Origin: Sorangium cellulosum
GTDB taxonomy: Bacteria > Myxococcota_A > Polyangia > Polyangiales > Polyangiaceae
Direction of reading: 5' to 3'
Assembly (NCBI RefSeq): GCF_001589285.1
Contig: NZ_JEMA01000372.1
Span: 145 to 64,144 of the forward strand
Length of the DNA: 64,000 nucleotides
Of the stretch, positions 17,641 through 25,612 are shown piece after piece. Both the position numbers and the translations under genes were made by a program. Position 1 is the stretch's first letter; each line of letters starts with the position of its first letter. The notes beneath the pieces are model-generated. The model was given only the letters and a program-made list of their open reading frames with translations. It searched no databases and was not told the DNA's origin.

Positions 17641-18082
17641 TCGGCTGCTTGAGATCGGGGATGGGAGGCCGCGTACGCGCGGTGCAGGACGACCTGACGT
17701 GCTGAGCCGGTGTACGCAGAAGGACGTAGCGAGATGACGCGTTCTCTTCGCTGCAGATCGGGGCGTTCTTTTGGCCGACCAACATCGAGTTGCGCCACGA
17801 CACACTGCCGGCAACCACCATCCGGAGCGTCCCCGAGGACCACCCATGAATGGAGTTGCCTGGGAGGCGGCGTGCTGGAGAAAGGTCGTCATTCCTGCTC
17901 GTTCGGTGCACGATCGAGGTGGGCGCCCGCGTGGTTCTTCTCTCCCGGGAGCGTCGTGCCTCTCGCTGAAATCCTGGCGTTTGTGCTGCGGCAGGAGGAA
18001 CAGGTGCCGTGGATGGCGCCGAACGACGGTGCTGGCGAGCTCATCAATCATAGACTCCGGAAGGATGCAGACCGAGTTGGGG
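17641..18082. other. Region without a supported gene at a convergent junction
   Basis: These 442 bp separate the rightward replication genes from the end of the long leftward gene train. Long frames exist on both strands (for example 17590-18537 minus) but their translations lack recognisable or protein-like order. The region could hold terminators for both directions; no clear stem plus T-run was found. Confidence 0.4.
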
Positions 18083-18295
18083 CTAGGCAGCGTGACGTTC
18101 GCGACCTCCAGGGGCTGCCTCTCGGCGCTCTGCCCCGAGAGCTGAGCATCCGAGCCCTGAAGACTCCGACGACGTCTCCCACCGCCCGCCCGCAAGCTCC
18201 GCGAGTTGGTCGAGATCGTCGTGGCTGCCGGTCGACGACGGCGACCAGGGAGGAGAAGGGTAGTCGTTCGGGTTGCCGAGGATGTACTCCGCCAT
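18083..18295 (-). CDS. Small hypothetical protein, last gene of the minus-strand train
   Basis: The protein has 70 residues from the ATG at 18295 (AAGGG 9 bp upstream). It starts MAEYILGNPNDYPSPPW, with a Pro/Ser-rich polar middle and an Arg/Gly-rich tail. A GTG at 18304 is an alternative start. It follows the 84-residue gene by a few bases, in line with an operon. No family is recognised, and it could be a degraded remnant. Confidence 0.45.
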   Translation of the reverse strand: MAEYILGNPNDYPSPPWSPSSTGSHDDLDQLAELAGGRWETSSESSGLGCSALGAERREAAPGGRERHAA

Positions 18296-18310
18296 CCTCG
18301 GCACCCTTGT

Positions 18311-18565
18311 TCAGCGCCCGCTGAGCCCGAAGTTCGGGCGGTACCTTCGCGTCGACGGACGCAAGAGCCGGGGCATCGCGCGCGGCTTGACCAGCATGAC
18401 GTAGTGCTCGTGCCTGGCCTGGACGCCGCGGATGGCGGGCAGCACCCAGTCGTCGGACGGCTCATCATTCGTGGAAAGCCCGGCCGGCTGCGGCGCCTCG
18501 GCAGACCCGGCCACGGGCAGTACGCGTCTCGCGACACCGGTCGTCTTCTTCGACGGCTTCTTCAT
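18311..18565 (-). CDS. Small hypothetical basic protein
   Basis: The protein has 84 residues from the ATG at 18565, preceded by AGAGG at 8 bp. It has a Lys/Arg-rich N-terminus (MKKPSKKTTGVARR), a Pro/Ala linker and a C-terminal part with ARHEHYVMLVKPRAM. No domain is recognised. It lies 75 bp after the 77-residue gene on the same strand. Confidence 0.5.
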   Translation of the reverse strand: MKKPSKKTTGVARRVLPVAGSAEAPQPAGLSTNDEPSDDWVLPAIRGVQARHEHYVMLVKPRAMPRLLRPSTRRYRPNFGLSGR

Positions 18566-18640
18566 CGCATGCCTCTTGCTGTCGTCTTTGTCGGGCCAGC
18601 TGGCGGGCCCGAGCTTCCTCGAGCCCACCAGGAGCGCGGA

Positions 18641-18874
18641 TCAGTGGAGCGCCAGCCGCTGATGGCGGCGCTCGATGGACTCACGCCACGACCCGACGAA
18701 CCCGCGGCCCTTGCAGAGGACGTGGGCCAGGATCACGAACATGCTTACGCGCGGGTTGAACCAGACGACGCGCCCGTCGTCGTCCCCCTGCCAGATGCTC
18801 CCACCGTGCTCGCGGGCGCACATCACGGCGTTGTCGAACGTGTCGAACTCGATGACCCGGGCTCCCTCGATCAT
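18641..18874 (-). CDS. Small hypothetical protein
   Basis: The protein has 77 residues. The ATG at 18874 has GGAG 8 bp upstream and overlaps the preceding stop as ATGA (18871-18874). It contains FDTFDNAVMCAREHGGSIWQGDDDGRV-type alpha/beta sequence and a Trp/Arg-rich end. A single folded domain of unknown function is likely. Coupling to the gene upstream is strong evidence that both are translated. Confidence 0.65.
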   Translation of the reverse strand: MIEGARVIEFDTFDNAVMCAREHGGSIWQGDDDGRVVWFNPRVSMFVILAHVLCKGRGFVGSWRESIERRHQRLALH

Positions 18875-19167
18875 CGCGATCTCCGCGGGCGTGCAGGACG
18901 CGCTCGCTCCGCCGCAGCGCCCTCGAGTGAGTCGAGGTCGACCGACGCCATGGTGATGTACCAGTGCGCCCGGCAGCCTTGGCGGAGCCGACCGGTGTCG
19001 TAGGCCCAGAGCGAGCGCAGGTTCTTCCGGTGCTTCCGCACCTGCTCTTTCTTGATGCACGAGACCGGACCGGTGCACCGGAGCGCCTCGGACGTGTTCG
19101 CGCGGTCGGAGAGCTGCTGCACCCGCTCCGCCAACGCGGCGAGCTCGTTCGCGCGGTCTCTTGGCAT
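18871..19167 (-). CDS. Small hypothetical protein
   Basis: The protein has 98 residues. The ATG at 19167 overlaps the stop of the DUF6884 gene (TGATG); a GTG three bases upstream is the alternative start. The N-terminal half is helical with a likely short coiled coil (ANELAALAERVQQLSDRA). The middle is basic and aromatic (EQVRKHRKNLRSLWAYD). The tail is Arg-rich. No family was recognised. Confidence 0.6.
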   Translation of the reverse strand: MPRDRANELAALAERVQQLSDRANTSEALRCTGPVSCIKKEQVRKHRKNLRSLWAYDTGRLRQGCRAHWYITMASVDLDSLEGAAAERARPARPRRSR

Positions 19168-19655
19168 CACCGCGCACCTCCCGAGGCCCGCTCGTTGGTT
19201 CGGTTGGCCGGGGTGTTGGCCCTGAGCCAGTTTACCCGCGAGCCGCAGCCGGCGATGCCCCGCAGGGGCTCCTCCGGCCGTGGCAGGTTGTACCAGTGCG
19301 CTCCGTGCGCGAGCGCGCTAGTGTACAACGTACCGGCGAGGATCACGAACTGGGGCGGCAGCTCGAAAGACGGCAGGAGCTGACCGACCGTGCGCACGCC
19401 CCAGTCCTCGCGCTCGCGCTTGTTGTACAGGCGCAGGCTCCGGTCGTACGGGCGGAGCACCGCATTCGGTGCGACCGCGCCGTAGAACGCCGACACGATG
19501 AGCACCGCGTCGCAGGTCCTCTCGGCGTAGTCGTACGCGGCCCGGAAGAGCGCCGACGTGTAGAACTCGCGCGCCGGCGCCGGGTGCTTCTGCTTCGAGG
19601 CCGAGCAGCCCACGAGCGCGACCCGCGGGGCGCCCGGCTTCTTCTCCGTGAACAT
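19167..19655 (-). CDS. DUF6884-type protein (YaaA/DpdC-like fold)
   Basis: The protein has 162 residues from the ATG at 19655 (AGAGG 5-6 bp upstream). Motifs typical of DUF6884 are present in order: ALVGCSASKQKH near the start, EFYTSALFRAAYDYAE, LIVSAFYGAV and LRPYDRSL. The same motif order (GC-x-x-x-K, then SAxYGLV, then LRxY) occurs in the DpdC candidate at 55366-56322, so the two may share a fold. Members are common in phages and plasmids, and their reaction is not known to me. Two GC-rich hairpins precede its ribosome-binding site. Confidence 0.75.
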   Translation of the reverse strand: MFTEKKPGAPRVALVGCSASKQKHPAPAREFYTSALFRAAYDYAERTCDAVLIVSAFYGAVAPNAVLRPYDRSLRLYNKREREDWGVRTVGQLLPSFELPPQFVILAGTLYTSALAHGAHWYNLPRPEEPLRGIAGCGSRVNWLRANTPANRTNERASGGAR

Positions 19656-19669
19656 GGACCTCTCCCATC

Positions 19670-19724
19670 GCGCCGCGGAGCGGCGCGTGTGGAAGCGCGC
19701 CCGAGGGAAGCTCCCCAGGCGCGC
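19670..19724 (-). promoter_or_regulatory. Pair of intercistronic hairpins before the DUF6884 gene
   Basis: GCGCGCC (19695-19701) pairs with GGCGCGC (19718-19724). Nearer the start, GCGCCGC (19670-19676) pairs with GCGGCGC (19680-19686). They end about 14 bp before the ATG at 19655 and belong to a recurring pattern in this gene train. Confidence 0.6.
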
Positions 19725-19736
19725 CACGTTGATGCT

Positions 19737-19949
19737 TCAGAAGAGCGCCGGCTCCGCTCCGCGCCGAGGGAGAGCCTCGACGGTGAGCAGATGCCGAGCG
19801 GCGACTTCTTCGGCTACGCTGACGACCCGGGCGGTGCTGTAGCCCTCCGCCTCCTTGCGGCGGACGATGACGCGTTCGCCCGCTTCCGTGATGAGGTGCA
19901 CCGCGCCGCCCGGTGCCGTCTCGATGCGGATGACGCGCAGTACCTTCAC
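19737..19949 (-). CDS. Small hypothetical protein
   Basis: The protein has 70 residues with a GTG start at 19949 that overlaps the preceding stop (GTGA). It is a likely small beta-rich domain (VLRVIRIETAPGGAVHLITEAGERVIVRRKE), ending in a basic tail. The family is unknown. It is part of a run of three overlapping small genes. Confidence 0.6.
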   Translation of the reverse strand: MKVLRVIRIETAPGGAVHLITEAGERVIVRRKEAEGYSTARVVSVAEEVAARHLLTVEALPRRGAEPALF

Positions 19950-20233
19950 CGCAACCTCCTCGACGAAGAGCGCCGGCCTCGTTGCTTCTGCTCGTGCAGG
20001 CGCCGGCCGACCATCTTCGCGACCGCCTCGGCGCCCGCGTTGTCGATGGCCTGAATGAGCAGGTCCTTCTCCGCTCCGGTGACGGAGATGCCGAGGAACA
20101 GCACCCCGGCCATCCGTCGAGCCTCTCGGATGAGCTTCACCATGGCGACGTCACCGCGTACGTGCGCCAGGTTGACGAAGACCGCCCCATCCGATCCCAC
20201 GGCGAACGGCGCCTGTGCGACTTTCCGGTTCAC
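19946..20233 (-). CDS. Small hypothetical protein
   Basis: The protein has 95 residues. The GTG start at 20233 overlaps the stop of the 133-residue gene (GTGA). The sequence alternates strands and helices (DGAVFVNLAHVRGDVAMVKLI; VLFLGISVTGAEKDLLIQAID) like a small alpha/beta domain, with a basic C-terminus. No named family was recognised. Confidence 0.62.
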   Translation of the reverse strand: MNRKVAQAPFAVGSDGAVFVNLAHVRGDVAMVKLIREARRMAGVLFLGISVTGAEKDLLIQAIDNAGAEAVAKMVGRRLHEQKQRGRRSSSRRLR

Positions 20234-20631
20234 GACGACAGTCCCGTGGGCGTGATCCGGGACTTCTGCGAAACGGCTTGTGCGAGCGACAGGAAGAAGT
20301 TCACGACCTCGTGGAGCAAGGGGGAGGGTAGCGGGCCGATCTCCTCGAACGGGTCTGGGATGTCGAGCACGCGCCCGTCTGGGCAGCCGAGCATCAGGGT
20401 GTCGATCCAGTGATCCGTCTCGGCGAGCGGCACCACCCAGTAGCCGACGAGGCCGAGGTCAGCGAGCAGGTCCTGGTAGGACTTCATCATCGCGATCGCG
20501 AACTGGTGGTAGTAGTGCCACTGCGGGTCCGCGGCCGTGCATGCCCGAAGGAGCCTCCGGGTGAGACGACGGCGGACGCGATCCAGGACTGGTGGGGTTA
20601 CGGTCTTCTTCTTCTTCGCGAGTCTCAGCAT
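20230..20631 (-). CDS. Hypothetical protein
   Basis: The protein has 133 residues from the ATG at 20631 (GGAGG 6 bp upstream). It has a strongly basic N-terminus (LAKKKKTV and VRRRLTRRLLRA), then aromatic-rich sequence (WHYYHQFAIAMMKSYQDLLADLG) and a C-terminal helix (LLHEVVNFFLSLAQAV). No catalytic motif is visible. A hairpin with a pyrimidine tail precedes the ribosome-binding site. It heads a set of three overlapping genes. Confidence 0.65.
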   Translation of the reverse strand: MLRLAKKKKTVTPPVLDRVRRRLTRRLLRACTAADPQWHYYHQFAIAMMKSYQDLLADLGLVGYWVVPLAETDHWIDTLMLGCPDGRVLDIPDPFEEIGPLPSPLLHEVVNFFLSLAQAVSQKSRITPTGLSS

Positions 20632-20652
20632 TCAATCCTCCAACGAAGAAGA

Positions 20653-20678
20653 CGGCGCGCAGGAGTGCCTGCCCGCCG
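20653..20678 (-). promoter_or_regulatory. Intercistronic hairpin before the gene at 20230-20631
   Basis: An 11-bp stem with one mismatch (CGGCGCGCAGG with CCTGCCCGCCG) closes a 4-nt loop. On the transcript it is followed by TCTTCTTC and then GGAGG. It has the same layout as the hairpins before comM and the gene at 31299. Confidence 0.6.
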
Positions 20679-20764
20679 CCCTCGTGTTGTTGTTGGTCAC
20701 CAAGGAAGGCGAGCTGCGCTGCCGTCGCGATACGGTTCCCTCCGGACGCCGACGTGCTCGGCGA

Positions 20765-22330
20765 TCAGCCCGGGGGCGTGGCCGCGGTTCCCCGAGGCGG
20801 GAGCAGCACTGCATGCACGGCCTCGGCGACGTGCGGGGCGTGAACGCCGTCGCTGCCGTCGAGGTCCGCGATGGTGCGCGCGACCCGGAGCACACGGCGG
20901 TAGCCCGCCGCGGAGAAGCCCAGCCGCTCGGTGGCGTCGGCGAGGACACGAGCACCGGCCGCGTCCGGCGTCGCGACCTGCTCGAGCTCCCGGGGAGAGA
21001 GCTGGGCGTTGCTCCGACCCGTCGCGCCCGCTCGTGCTCGCTCCTCCTGCGCAGCGCGAGCCGCGATGACGCGCTTCTGCACCTCGCACGAGGGCTCGTC
21101 CTTCGATCTGCTCCGGAGCGCGGCGATGTCGACCGGCGGGAGCGCCACCTGGACATCGAAGCGGTCGAAGAGCGGATCGCTCAGCCTCGCCCGGTAGGCG
21201 CGCAGGCGCTCCGGGGAGCAGACGCAGCGCCGCGCGTAGTCCCCCACGAACCCGCAGGGGCACGGGTTGATGGCGGCGACGACGAGCGTCTGCGCCGGGA
21301 AGGTCGTGTGCGTGCGCCCCCGTACGAGGGTGACGCGGCCCTCATCCAGGGGCTGCCGCAGGGTCTCCAGCACGCTGCTCCGGAAATCGAGCAGCTCATC
21401 AAGGAAGAGCACCCCGTGGTGGGCCAGGGAGACCTCGCCGGGCCGCACCGGCTCACCGCCACCCACGAGGCCAGCCCCGCTCACGGTGTGATGAGGCGCG
21501 CGGAAGGGACGCGTGCCCACGAACCCAACCTCCGGCACGAGGAGCCCGGCAACGGAGTAGACCGAGGTGACTTCGGTCGCCTCCTCGAGCGAGAGGGGTG
21601 GCAAGATCCCCGGCATCCGCCGCGTGAGCGACGTCTTCCCGGCCCCGGGCGGCCCCATGAGCAGGAGGTGATGTCCGCCCCCCGCGGCGATCTCCAGCGC
21701 TCGCCGCGCCGCATGCATCCCGCGGAGGTCGGCCAGGTCCGGCGCCGCCGCCGGGGGCACGACGGGGAACGGCGGAGGCTCTCCCGCGCTCTCCAGCGGG
21801 ACGTCCTCGCGGAAGTAGCGCACGACCTCGACCAGTTGGTCAGCCACGAGCACCCGGATCCCGGGCACCCGCGCGGCCTCCCGGGCATTCGCCTTGGGGA
21901 CGATGGCCCGGGTGATGCCGTGGGCGATGGCCCCGCGCAGGCTCGGGAGCACGCCGCGCACGGGTCGGCTCGCGCCGCCGAGCGAGAGCTCGCCGAGAAC
22001 CAGGGTGTCCCTCCACGACCGCGTGGAGATCTGCCCCAGCGCGGCGAGGATGGTGAGGGCCATTGGCACGTCAAACGTCCCGCTCCTCGCGACCTCCTCC
22101 GGCCCAACACGGACGGAGACCCCGTGCTGGTGGAGATCCACATGGAGCTGCTGCAGCGCGGCGCACACCCGGATGCGGGTCTCCCTCTGCCGCGCCTCGC
22201 TGAGGCCGATTATCTCGAAGGAGGCTGGCGCCTGTGTGATCGTCGTCTCGATGTGAACAAGATGAGCCTCGAGTCCGATCAGGGACACCGAGACCGCGTC
22301 GGTATGCGGCGCGTTCTTGGAATGCTTCAT
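20765..22330 (-). CDS. comM: ComM/YifB-family Mg-chelatase-like AAA+ ATPase
   Basis: The protein has 521 residues, the usual length for ComM. The N-terminal ChlI-like domain (VHIETTITQAPASFEIIGL) is followed by the AAA+ core with Walker A MGPPGAGKT (about 228), FLDEL as Walker B and INPCPCG as the sensor region. The C-terminal Mg_chelatase_C part has RVLRVARTIADL. In Vibrio and other bacteria ComM is a hexameric helicase that drives branch migration when foreign single-stranded DNA is integrated. A copy on a mobile element, near accessory recA and radC, suggests a role in the element's own recombination. The start at 22330 has GGAG 8 bp upstream and overlaps the stop of a small frame (ATGA). 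Confidence 0.93.
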   Translation of the reverse strand: MKHSKNAPHTDAVSVSLIGLEAHLVHIETTITQAPASFEIIGLSEARQRETRIRVCAALQQLHVDLHQHGVSVRVGPEEVARSGTFDVPMALTILAALGQISTRSWRDTLVLGELSLGGASRPVRGVLPSLRGAIAHGITRAIVPKANAREAARVPGIRVLVADQLVEVVRYFREDVPLESAGEPPPFPVVPPAAAPDLADLRGMHAARRALEIAAGGGHHLLLMGPPGAGKTSLTRRMPGILPPLSLEEATEVTSVYSVAGLLVPEVGFVGTRPFRAPHHTVSGAGLVGGGEPVRPGEVSLAHHGVLFLDELLDFRSSVLETLRQPLDEGRVTLVRGRTHTTFPAQTLVVAAINPCPCGFVGDYARRCVCSPERLRAYRARLSDPLFDRFDVQVALPPVDIAALRSRSKDEPSCEVQKRVIAARAAQEERARAGATGRSNAQLSPRELEQVATPDAAGARVLADATERLGFSAAGYRRVLRVARTIADLDGSDGVHAPHVAEAVHAVLLPPRGTAATPPG

Positions 22331-22485
22331 GTCATGACTCCGAAGAAGCGAAAGCGGCGCACGGAAATCCCGCACGCCGCCATCGGCTGCTTCTCTGGTT
22401 GTGCTTGACGGGTGAGAACTGGACGTGAGTTGGACGCCCCTGAGGCGACCTCTTCGAGGGTGACGGCGCCGACGAGCTCCGCTAC
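22327..22485 (-). pseudogene. Remnant of the third gene of the duplicated small-protein cassette
   Basis: A 53-codon open frame begins where the homologous cassette at 33.6 kb has a coupled GTG start, but here that codon reads GTA and the upstream stop is TAG. Its first residues (VAELVGAVTLEEV) align with the VSELIGEALLELL start of the gene at 33225-33575; the rest does not. Its stop overlaps the comM start (ATGA). It may be untranslated, or use another start. Confidence 0.45.
22354..22380 (-). promoter_or_regulatory. Intercistronic hairpin before comM
   Basis: An 11-bp stem with two mismatches closes the 5-nt loop. On the transcript it is followed by TTTCGCTTCTTC and the GGAG of comM. It resembles the hairpin at 31351-31382 in loop and flank. 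Confidence 0.6.
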
Positions 22486-22640
22486 GACGACGGCCGGATC
22501 GCCTCCGAGATGGCCGCTACAAGCAGCCCAGCAACGGCCATGGCGGTGCCCTTCCTCGTCGCCTCCGCGGAGAGCACGCGGATGATGTAGGGGACAGCGG
22601 GATCGGGGCGCTGAGGGGCGAACGTGGACACGTCGGGCAT
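22482..22640 (-). CDS. Small predicted membrane protein, cassette copy 1
   Basis: The protein has 52 residues from the ATG at 22640 with AGGAG 7 bp upstream. A polar N-terminus (1-16) precedes VPYIIRVL, then a charged step (SAEATRKG) and a hydrophobic helix (TAMAVAGLLVAAISEAI). It is clearly homologous to the 48-residue protein at 33572-33718 over the last 37 residues (shared pattern VPYxxRVx...GLLVAAxSEAI). A single membrane-inserted or amphipathic helix is likely. Function unknown. Confidence 0.72.
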   Translation of the reverse strand: MPDVSTFAPQRPDPAVPYIIRVLSAEATRKGTAMAVAGLLVAAISEAIRPSS

Positions 22641-22653
22641 GACGACTCCTGGA

Positions 22654-22667
22654 CGCCCGAGCGGGCG
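22654..22667 (-). promoter_or_regulatory. Short hairpin before the 52-residue gene
   Basis: CGCCC and GGGCG pair around GAGC, followed on the transcript by TCCAGGAG and the ATG. The same place in the other cassette copy has a different but equally paired stem (33734-33749). Confidence 0.55.
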
Positions 22668-22738
22668 CGGTGAAACAAGAACGGGGTGGATGAAAGACAG
22701 AGCGCGGGCGCGTGGGACAACCCGCGAAGCGATTGATC

Positions 22739-22831
22739 TCAGCCCATGCAGGCGAGGATCACCTGCGCGAGCATCGTCAGAACGGCCGCCGTGATGCGCA
22801 GCGCTTTGATGAAAAACTTGGTATTGTTCAT
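22739..22831 (-). CDS. 30-residue hydrophobic peptide, cassette copy 1
   Basis: The frame from the ATG at 22831 begins MNNTKFFIKALR and continues as one hydrophobic helix (ITAAVLTMLAQVILACMG). A homologous frame with an amber codon lies at 33832-33924. Upstream, a 12-codon frame starting MKESP ends in a TGA that overlaps this ATG, and the same arrangement and length occur in the other copy, so translation may be coupled. It is likely a single membrane-spanning peptide. Toxin, holin-like or assembly roles are all possible. Confidence 0.65.
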   Translation of the reverse strand: MNNTKFFIKALRITAAVLTMLAQVILACMG

Positions 22832-23151
22832 GGGTGCAATGCCTCTATGGAGGGGCTCTCCTTCATAGCTCTTATTCCTGCGTTTCGCGGCTCATTGCTC
22901 ACGGCGACGAAAGACGCGGCGGTCGCGTCCTTCTCATGGCCAGAACGTGAGGTGGTCCAGATTGGGCTATCAGAGCCGGGAGCCGGCCACAGTTTCTTCT
23001 GGTTCCCGAAGCACACCGCAACAAGGGGTTAAAGGAGAACGGCGGAAGTCTCCTCCGGGTCCTCCTACGTCCTACGCCTGGGATCACGCAGAGGCCTGCG
23101 GCGCGGCAGCATGGACGTGCTCCATGTAGCATGCGATACGAGCGTCTGTGC
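22832..23151. other. Spacer upstream of the small-protein cassette
   Basis: These 320 bp lie between the ATPase gene stop and the 30-residue peptide gene. The last 40 bp before that gene (transcript AAGAGC, then TGAAGGAGAGC, then CCCCTCC) are conserved at the second cassette at 33.93 kb. The remaining part shows no supported gene; a 62-codon frame ending at 22828 is doubtful. Confidence 0.5.
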
Positions 23152-24273
23152 TTACAGGTTGGGCATCCCGCCGAGGGCGCCGGATAGCCACAGCCGCGAG
23201 AGCGTCATCCCCCTCTTCGTGCACCTGGCGAGCGCGTCGCTGTACCCGACCCGACCCACCTCCGTCGCCCCGCTCTTGTTCCGAGCCACGATGAACAGAC
23301 GCACCCGGTCGTCCCCGAGATCGAGCGCATCGAGCACCTCCGGCCGCTGCGTGACCATGAGCACCTGCGGCCGCCCGAGCTCGTTCAGCAAGATGTGCTG
23401 CACCCGTTCAGCAACCCGGAGCGCCAGGCGCGGGCTCAGCGCATGGTCGGCATTCTCGAAGGCCAGGACGGACGGTCCTTCGGGGAGCAGCAGCAGCATG
23501 AGCGTGTACAGGACGAGGCGCGTGCCGTCGTCGGCCGCGCCGGTGGAGATCCATCGCGCATCACGGCGCAGATGACGGTCAGCGAAGCTGACCCCCTCGT
23601 CCGACACATCCTCGGCCCACTCCGCGAGCCTGCGCACCTCGTCGACGATCCGTCGCCAGAGGACACGCTCTCGCTGCAGCTCGGGGGCGCACTCGAACAA
23701 GACGCCCTTGAGCGACTCAGGGGAGGAACCGTGCGGGCTGTAGATCGCGAACAGATCCAGGGCACGAAGCAGTGCGCTGAGCGGCCCCTCGCCCAGCGTC
23801 GCGCACACCAGCGGAGCGATCCCGCGGTCATGCTCCGGCTTGATCGGGACCGCACTTCCGGTTTCTCGATCCAGCACCAAGCGCCCCACGTTGCGCTCTC
23901 GGGCGGCAAGTTCCTCACCGTTCTCCATCAGTCGCTCTCGGGCGAAGCTCCATGACCACGACCAAGTCTTGGGTTCCTGGAGCCTGGCTTCGTAGCGGGC
24001 TTCCTCGGCCCACGCCTCGATGATCACCTTCGTCTGCCGGCGCTCAAGCGTCCTGAGGAGGGTGCGTTGCTGGGTCCGCGTCACCCGGACCCCGCGTGCG
24101 TTCAAGGCGTCCGGGTCTATCTGGCCCTGCGCAGCCGCACCGAGCAGCGCGATTCCCTCGAGCAGGTTGGTCTTGCCGGCGCCGTTTGGCCCGATGAACA
24201 CGTTGAACTTCCCGAGCTCCAACGTGACGTCCACGATCGTCTTGAAGCCCCGGATTCGGACTTTCTGGAGCAT
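23152..24273 (-). CDS. SMC/OLD-type AAA ATPase
   Basis: The protein has 373 residues from the ATG at 24273 (GGAG 6-7 bp upstream). LQKVRIRGFKTIVDVTLELGKFNVFIGPNGAGKTN gives the ABC-type N-terminus and Walker A (about 26-33). Near the C-terminus ADDGTRLVLYTLMLLLL stands in the signature region and VLAFENADH is a Walker B in which Asp is followed by Ala rather than Glu-Pro. The H-loop-like VTQRPEVLD follows. Such RecF/OLD-like ATPases act in DNA repair, nuclease complexes or phage defence. No TOPRIM domain is present and no partner nuclease is adjacent. It stands directly downstream of the accessory recA. Confidence 0.82.
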   Translation of the reverse strand: MLQKVRIRGFKTIVDVTLELGKFNVFIGPNGAGKTNLLEGIALLGAAAQGQIDPDALNARGVRVTRTQQRTLLRTLERRQTKVIIEAWAEEARYEARLQEPKTWSWSWSFARERLMENGEELAARERNVGRLVLDRETGSAVPIKPEHDRGIAPLVCATLGEGPLSALLRALDLFAIYSPHGSSPESLKGVLFECAPELQRERVLWRRIVDEVRRLAEWAEDVSDEGVSFADRHLRRDARWISTGAADDGTRLVLYTLMLLLLPEGPSVLAFENADHALSPRLALRVAERVQHILLNELGRPQVLMVTQRPEVLDALDLGDDRVRLFIVARNKSGATEVGRVGYSDALARCTKRGMTLSRLWLSGALGGMPNL

Positions 24274-24484
24274 GATTTCTCCTCGGTTGCTGATGGGAAA
24301 GCGCGGCCTGCGCCACGCCACGGGAGCGGCGGCCGTCGCGGGGGAACGCCAGCAAGGTGCAATCAGCCGGCAGGGGCCCGCTCGCCCGAGGCGATGACCG
24401 CGGGCGGAGCTCGGGGGCGGGGAGACAGCCCGCCGCCGAACGCTGCGGGCTGTCCACCTGATCTTGGCCGTCGCTGCCGAGAGC

Positions 24485-25516
24485 TCAGGTCCCCGCGGCT
24501 TCGACCCGCTGGCGTGCCTGGGGCTCGTGCCCGACCGCCTCGACGCCGGCGCGCACAGCCGCGGCCAGCGTCCCGTTCGCGAGCAGCGCCTCCCGAGCTC
24601 GATCGCGCCCGTGGCCGATGTGCTCGCCGCGGAAGGCGAGGTGCGCGCCGTTCTTCTGGATCACCCCGGTCGCGAGGCCGTGGTCGACGAGGTCGCCGGC
24701 GGCGTCGATCCCCTTGCCCCAGCGGATGTCGAACTCCGCCTCCTTGAAGGGCGGCGCCAGCTTGTTCTTGACGATCTTCGCCCGTGTGCGGGCTCCGACG
24801 GTGTCCTCACCCGCCTTCACGGTCCCGATCCGGCGCACGTCGAGGCGCACGCTCGCGTAGAACTTGAGCGCGTTGCCGCCCGTGGTCGTCTCGGGGCTGC
24901 CGAAGACGACGCCGATCTTGTGGCGGAGCTGGTTGATGAAGATCAGGGTGGTCTCGGTGCGGTGCGCGATGCCCGTGAGCTTGCGGAGGGCCTGGCTCAT
25001 CAGCCGCGCCTGCAGCCCGAGGTGCTGGTCGCCCATGTCCCCCTCGATCTCGGCCCTCGGGGTGAGCGCGGCGACCGAGTCGATGACGATGATGTCGACG
25101 GCCGAGGAGCGGGTCAGCATCTCCGCGATCTCGAGCGCCTGCTCGCCGTTGTCCGGCTGGGAGACGAGGAGCCGGTCGGTGTCGACGCCGATCGCGCGCG
25201 CGTACGCGACGTCGAAGGCGTGCTCGGCGTCGATGAACGCCGCAACGCCACCCGTCCGCTGGGCCTCGCGCATGGCGTGCAGCGTGAGGGTGGTCTTGCC
25301 GGACGACTCCGGGCCGTAGATCTCGACGACGCGGCCGCGCGGGTACCCGCCGACGCCGAGGGCGGCGTCGAGCGCGAGCGAGCCGGTGCGGATGACCCGG
25401 ACTTCGGGAATGCTCTCACCACTTCCGAGGGACATGAGGGCTCCCTTTCCGAATTGCTTCTCGATGGCGCCGACCACGGACTGGACGGCGCGGGCCTTAC
25501 TAACGTGAGCGTTCAT
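24485..25516 (-). CDS. recA: Accessory RecA recombinase
   Basis: The protein has 343 residues from the ATG at 25516 (AAGGA 9 bp upstream), normal for RecA. The N-terminal helix ([18 protein letters not shown]), Walker A GPESSGKT (about 68-75), catalytic Glu in FIDAEHAFD, Walker [13 protein letters not shown] and loop-2 [13 protein letters not shown] are present. The C-terminal domain is shortened in its acidic tail. It differs from consensus in several places ([14 protein letters not shown] replaced by AMRE), suggesting a divergent paralogue carried by the element rather than the housekeeping gene. Strand exchange for element integration, repair or DNA uptake is the likely role. Confidence 0.95.
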   Translation of the reverse strand: MNAHVSKARAVQSVVGAIEKQFGKGALMSLGSGESIPEVRVIRTGSLALDAALGVGGYPRGRVVEIYGPESSGKTTLTLHAMREAQRTGGVAAFIDAEHAFDVAYARAIGVDTDRLLVSQPDNGEQALEIAEMLTRSSAVDIIVIDSVAALTPRAEIEGDMGDQHLGLQARLMSQALRKLTGIAHRTETTLIFINQLRHKIGVVFGSPETTTGGNALKFYASVRLDVRRIGTVKAGEDTVGARTRAKIVKNKLAPPFKEAEFDIRWGKGIDAAGDLVDHGLATGVIQKNGAHLAFRGEHIGHGRDRAREALLANGTLAAAVRAGVEAVGHEPQARQRVEAAGT

Positions 25517-25558
25517 GGGGAAGGTCCTTTGCTGAAGAGGGGGTGCCGAGACAGGAGA

Positions 25559-25595
25559 GCGCCGCGCAGCAGGCAAGGCCTGCGCAGGCGGGCGC
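25559..25595 (-). promoter_or_regulatory. Intercistronic hairpin before recA
   Basis: GCGCC and GGCGC form the outer stem, with GCGC/GCGC and AGGC/GCCT inside, around AAG. On the transcript the tract CTCTCCTGTCTC follows. The ATG of recA is 43 bp further. It could attenuate or process the polycistronic RNA. Confidence 0.55.
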
Positions 25596-25612
25596 CCTTG
25601 CGTGAGCGGTCG

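Noticed and set aside
17590-18537. 315-codon minus-strand frame
   Set aside because: No motif, poor order and overlap with better small frames; treated as noncoding.
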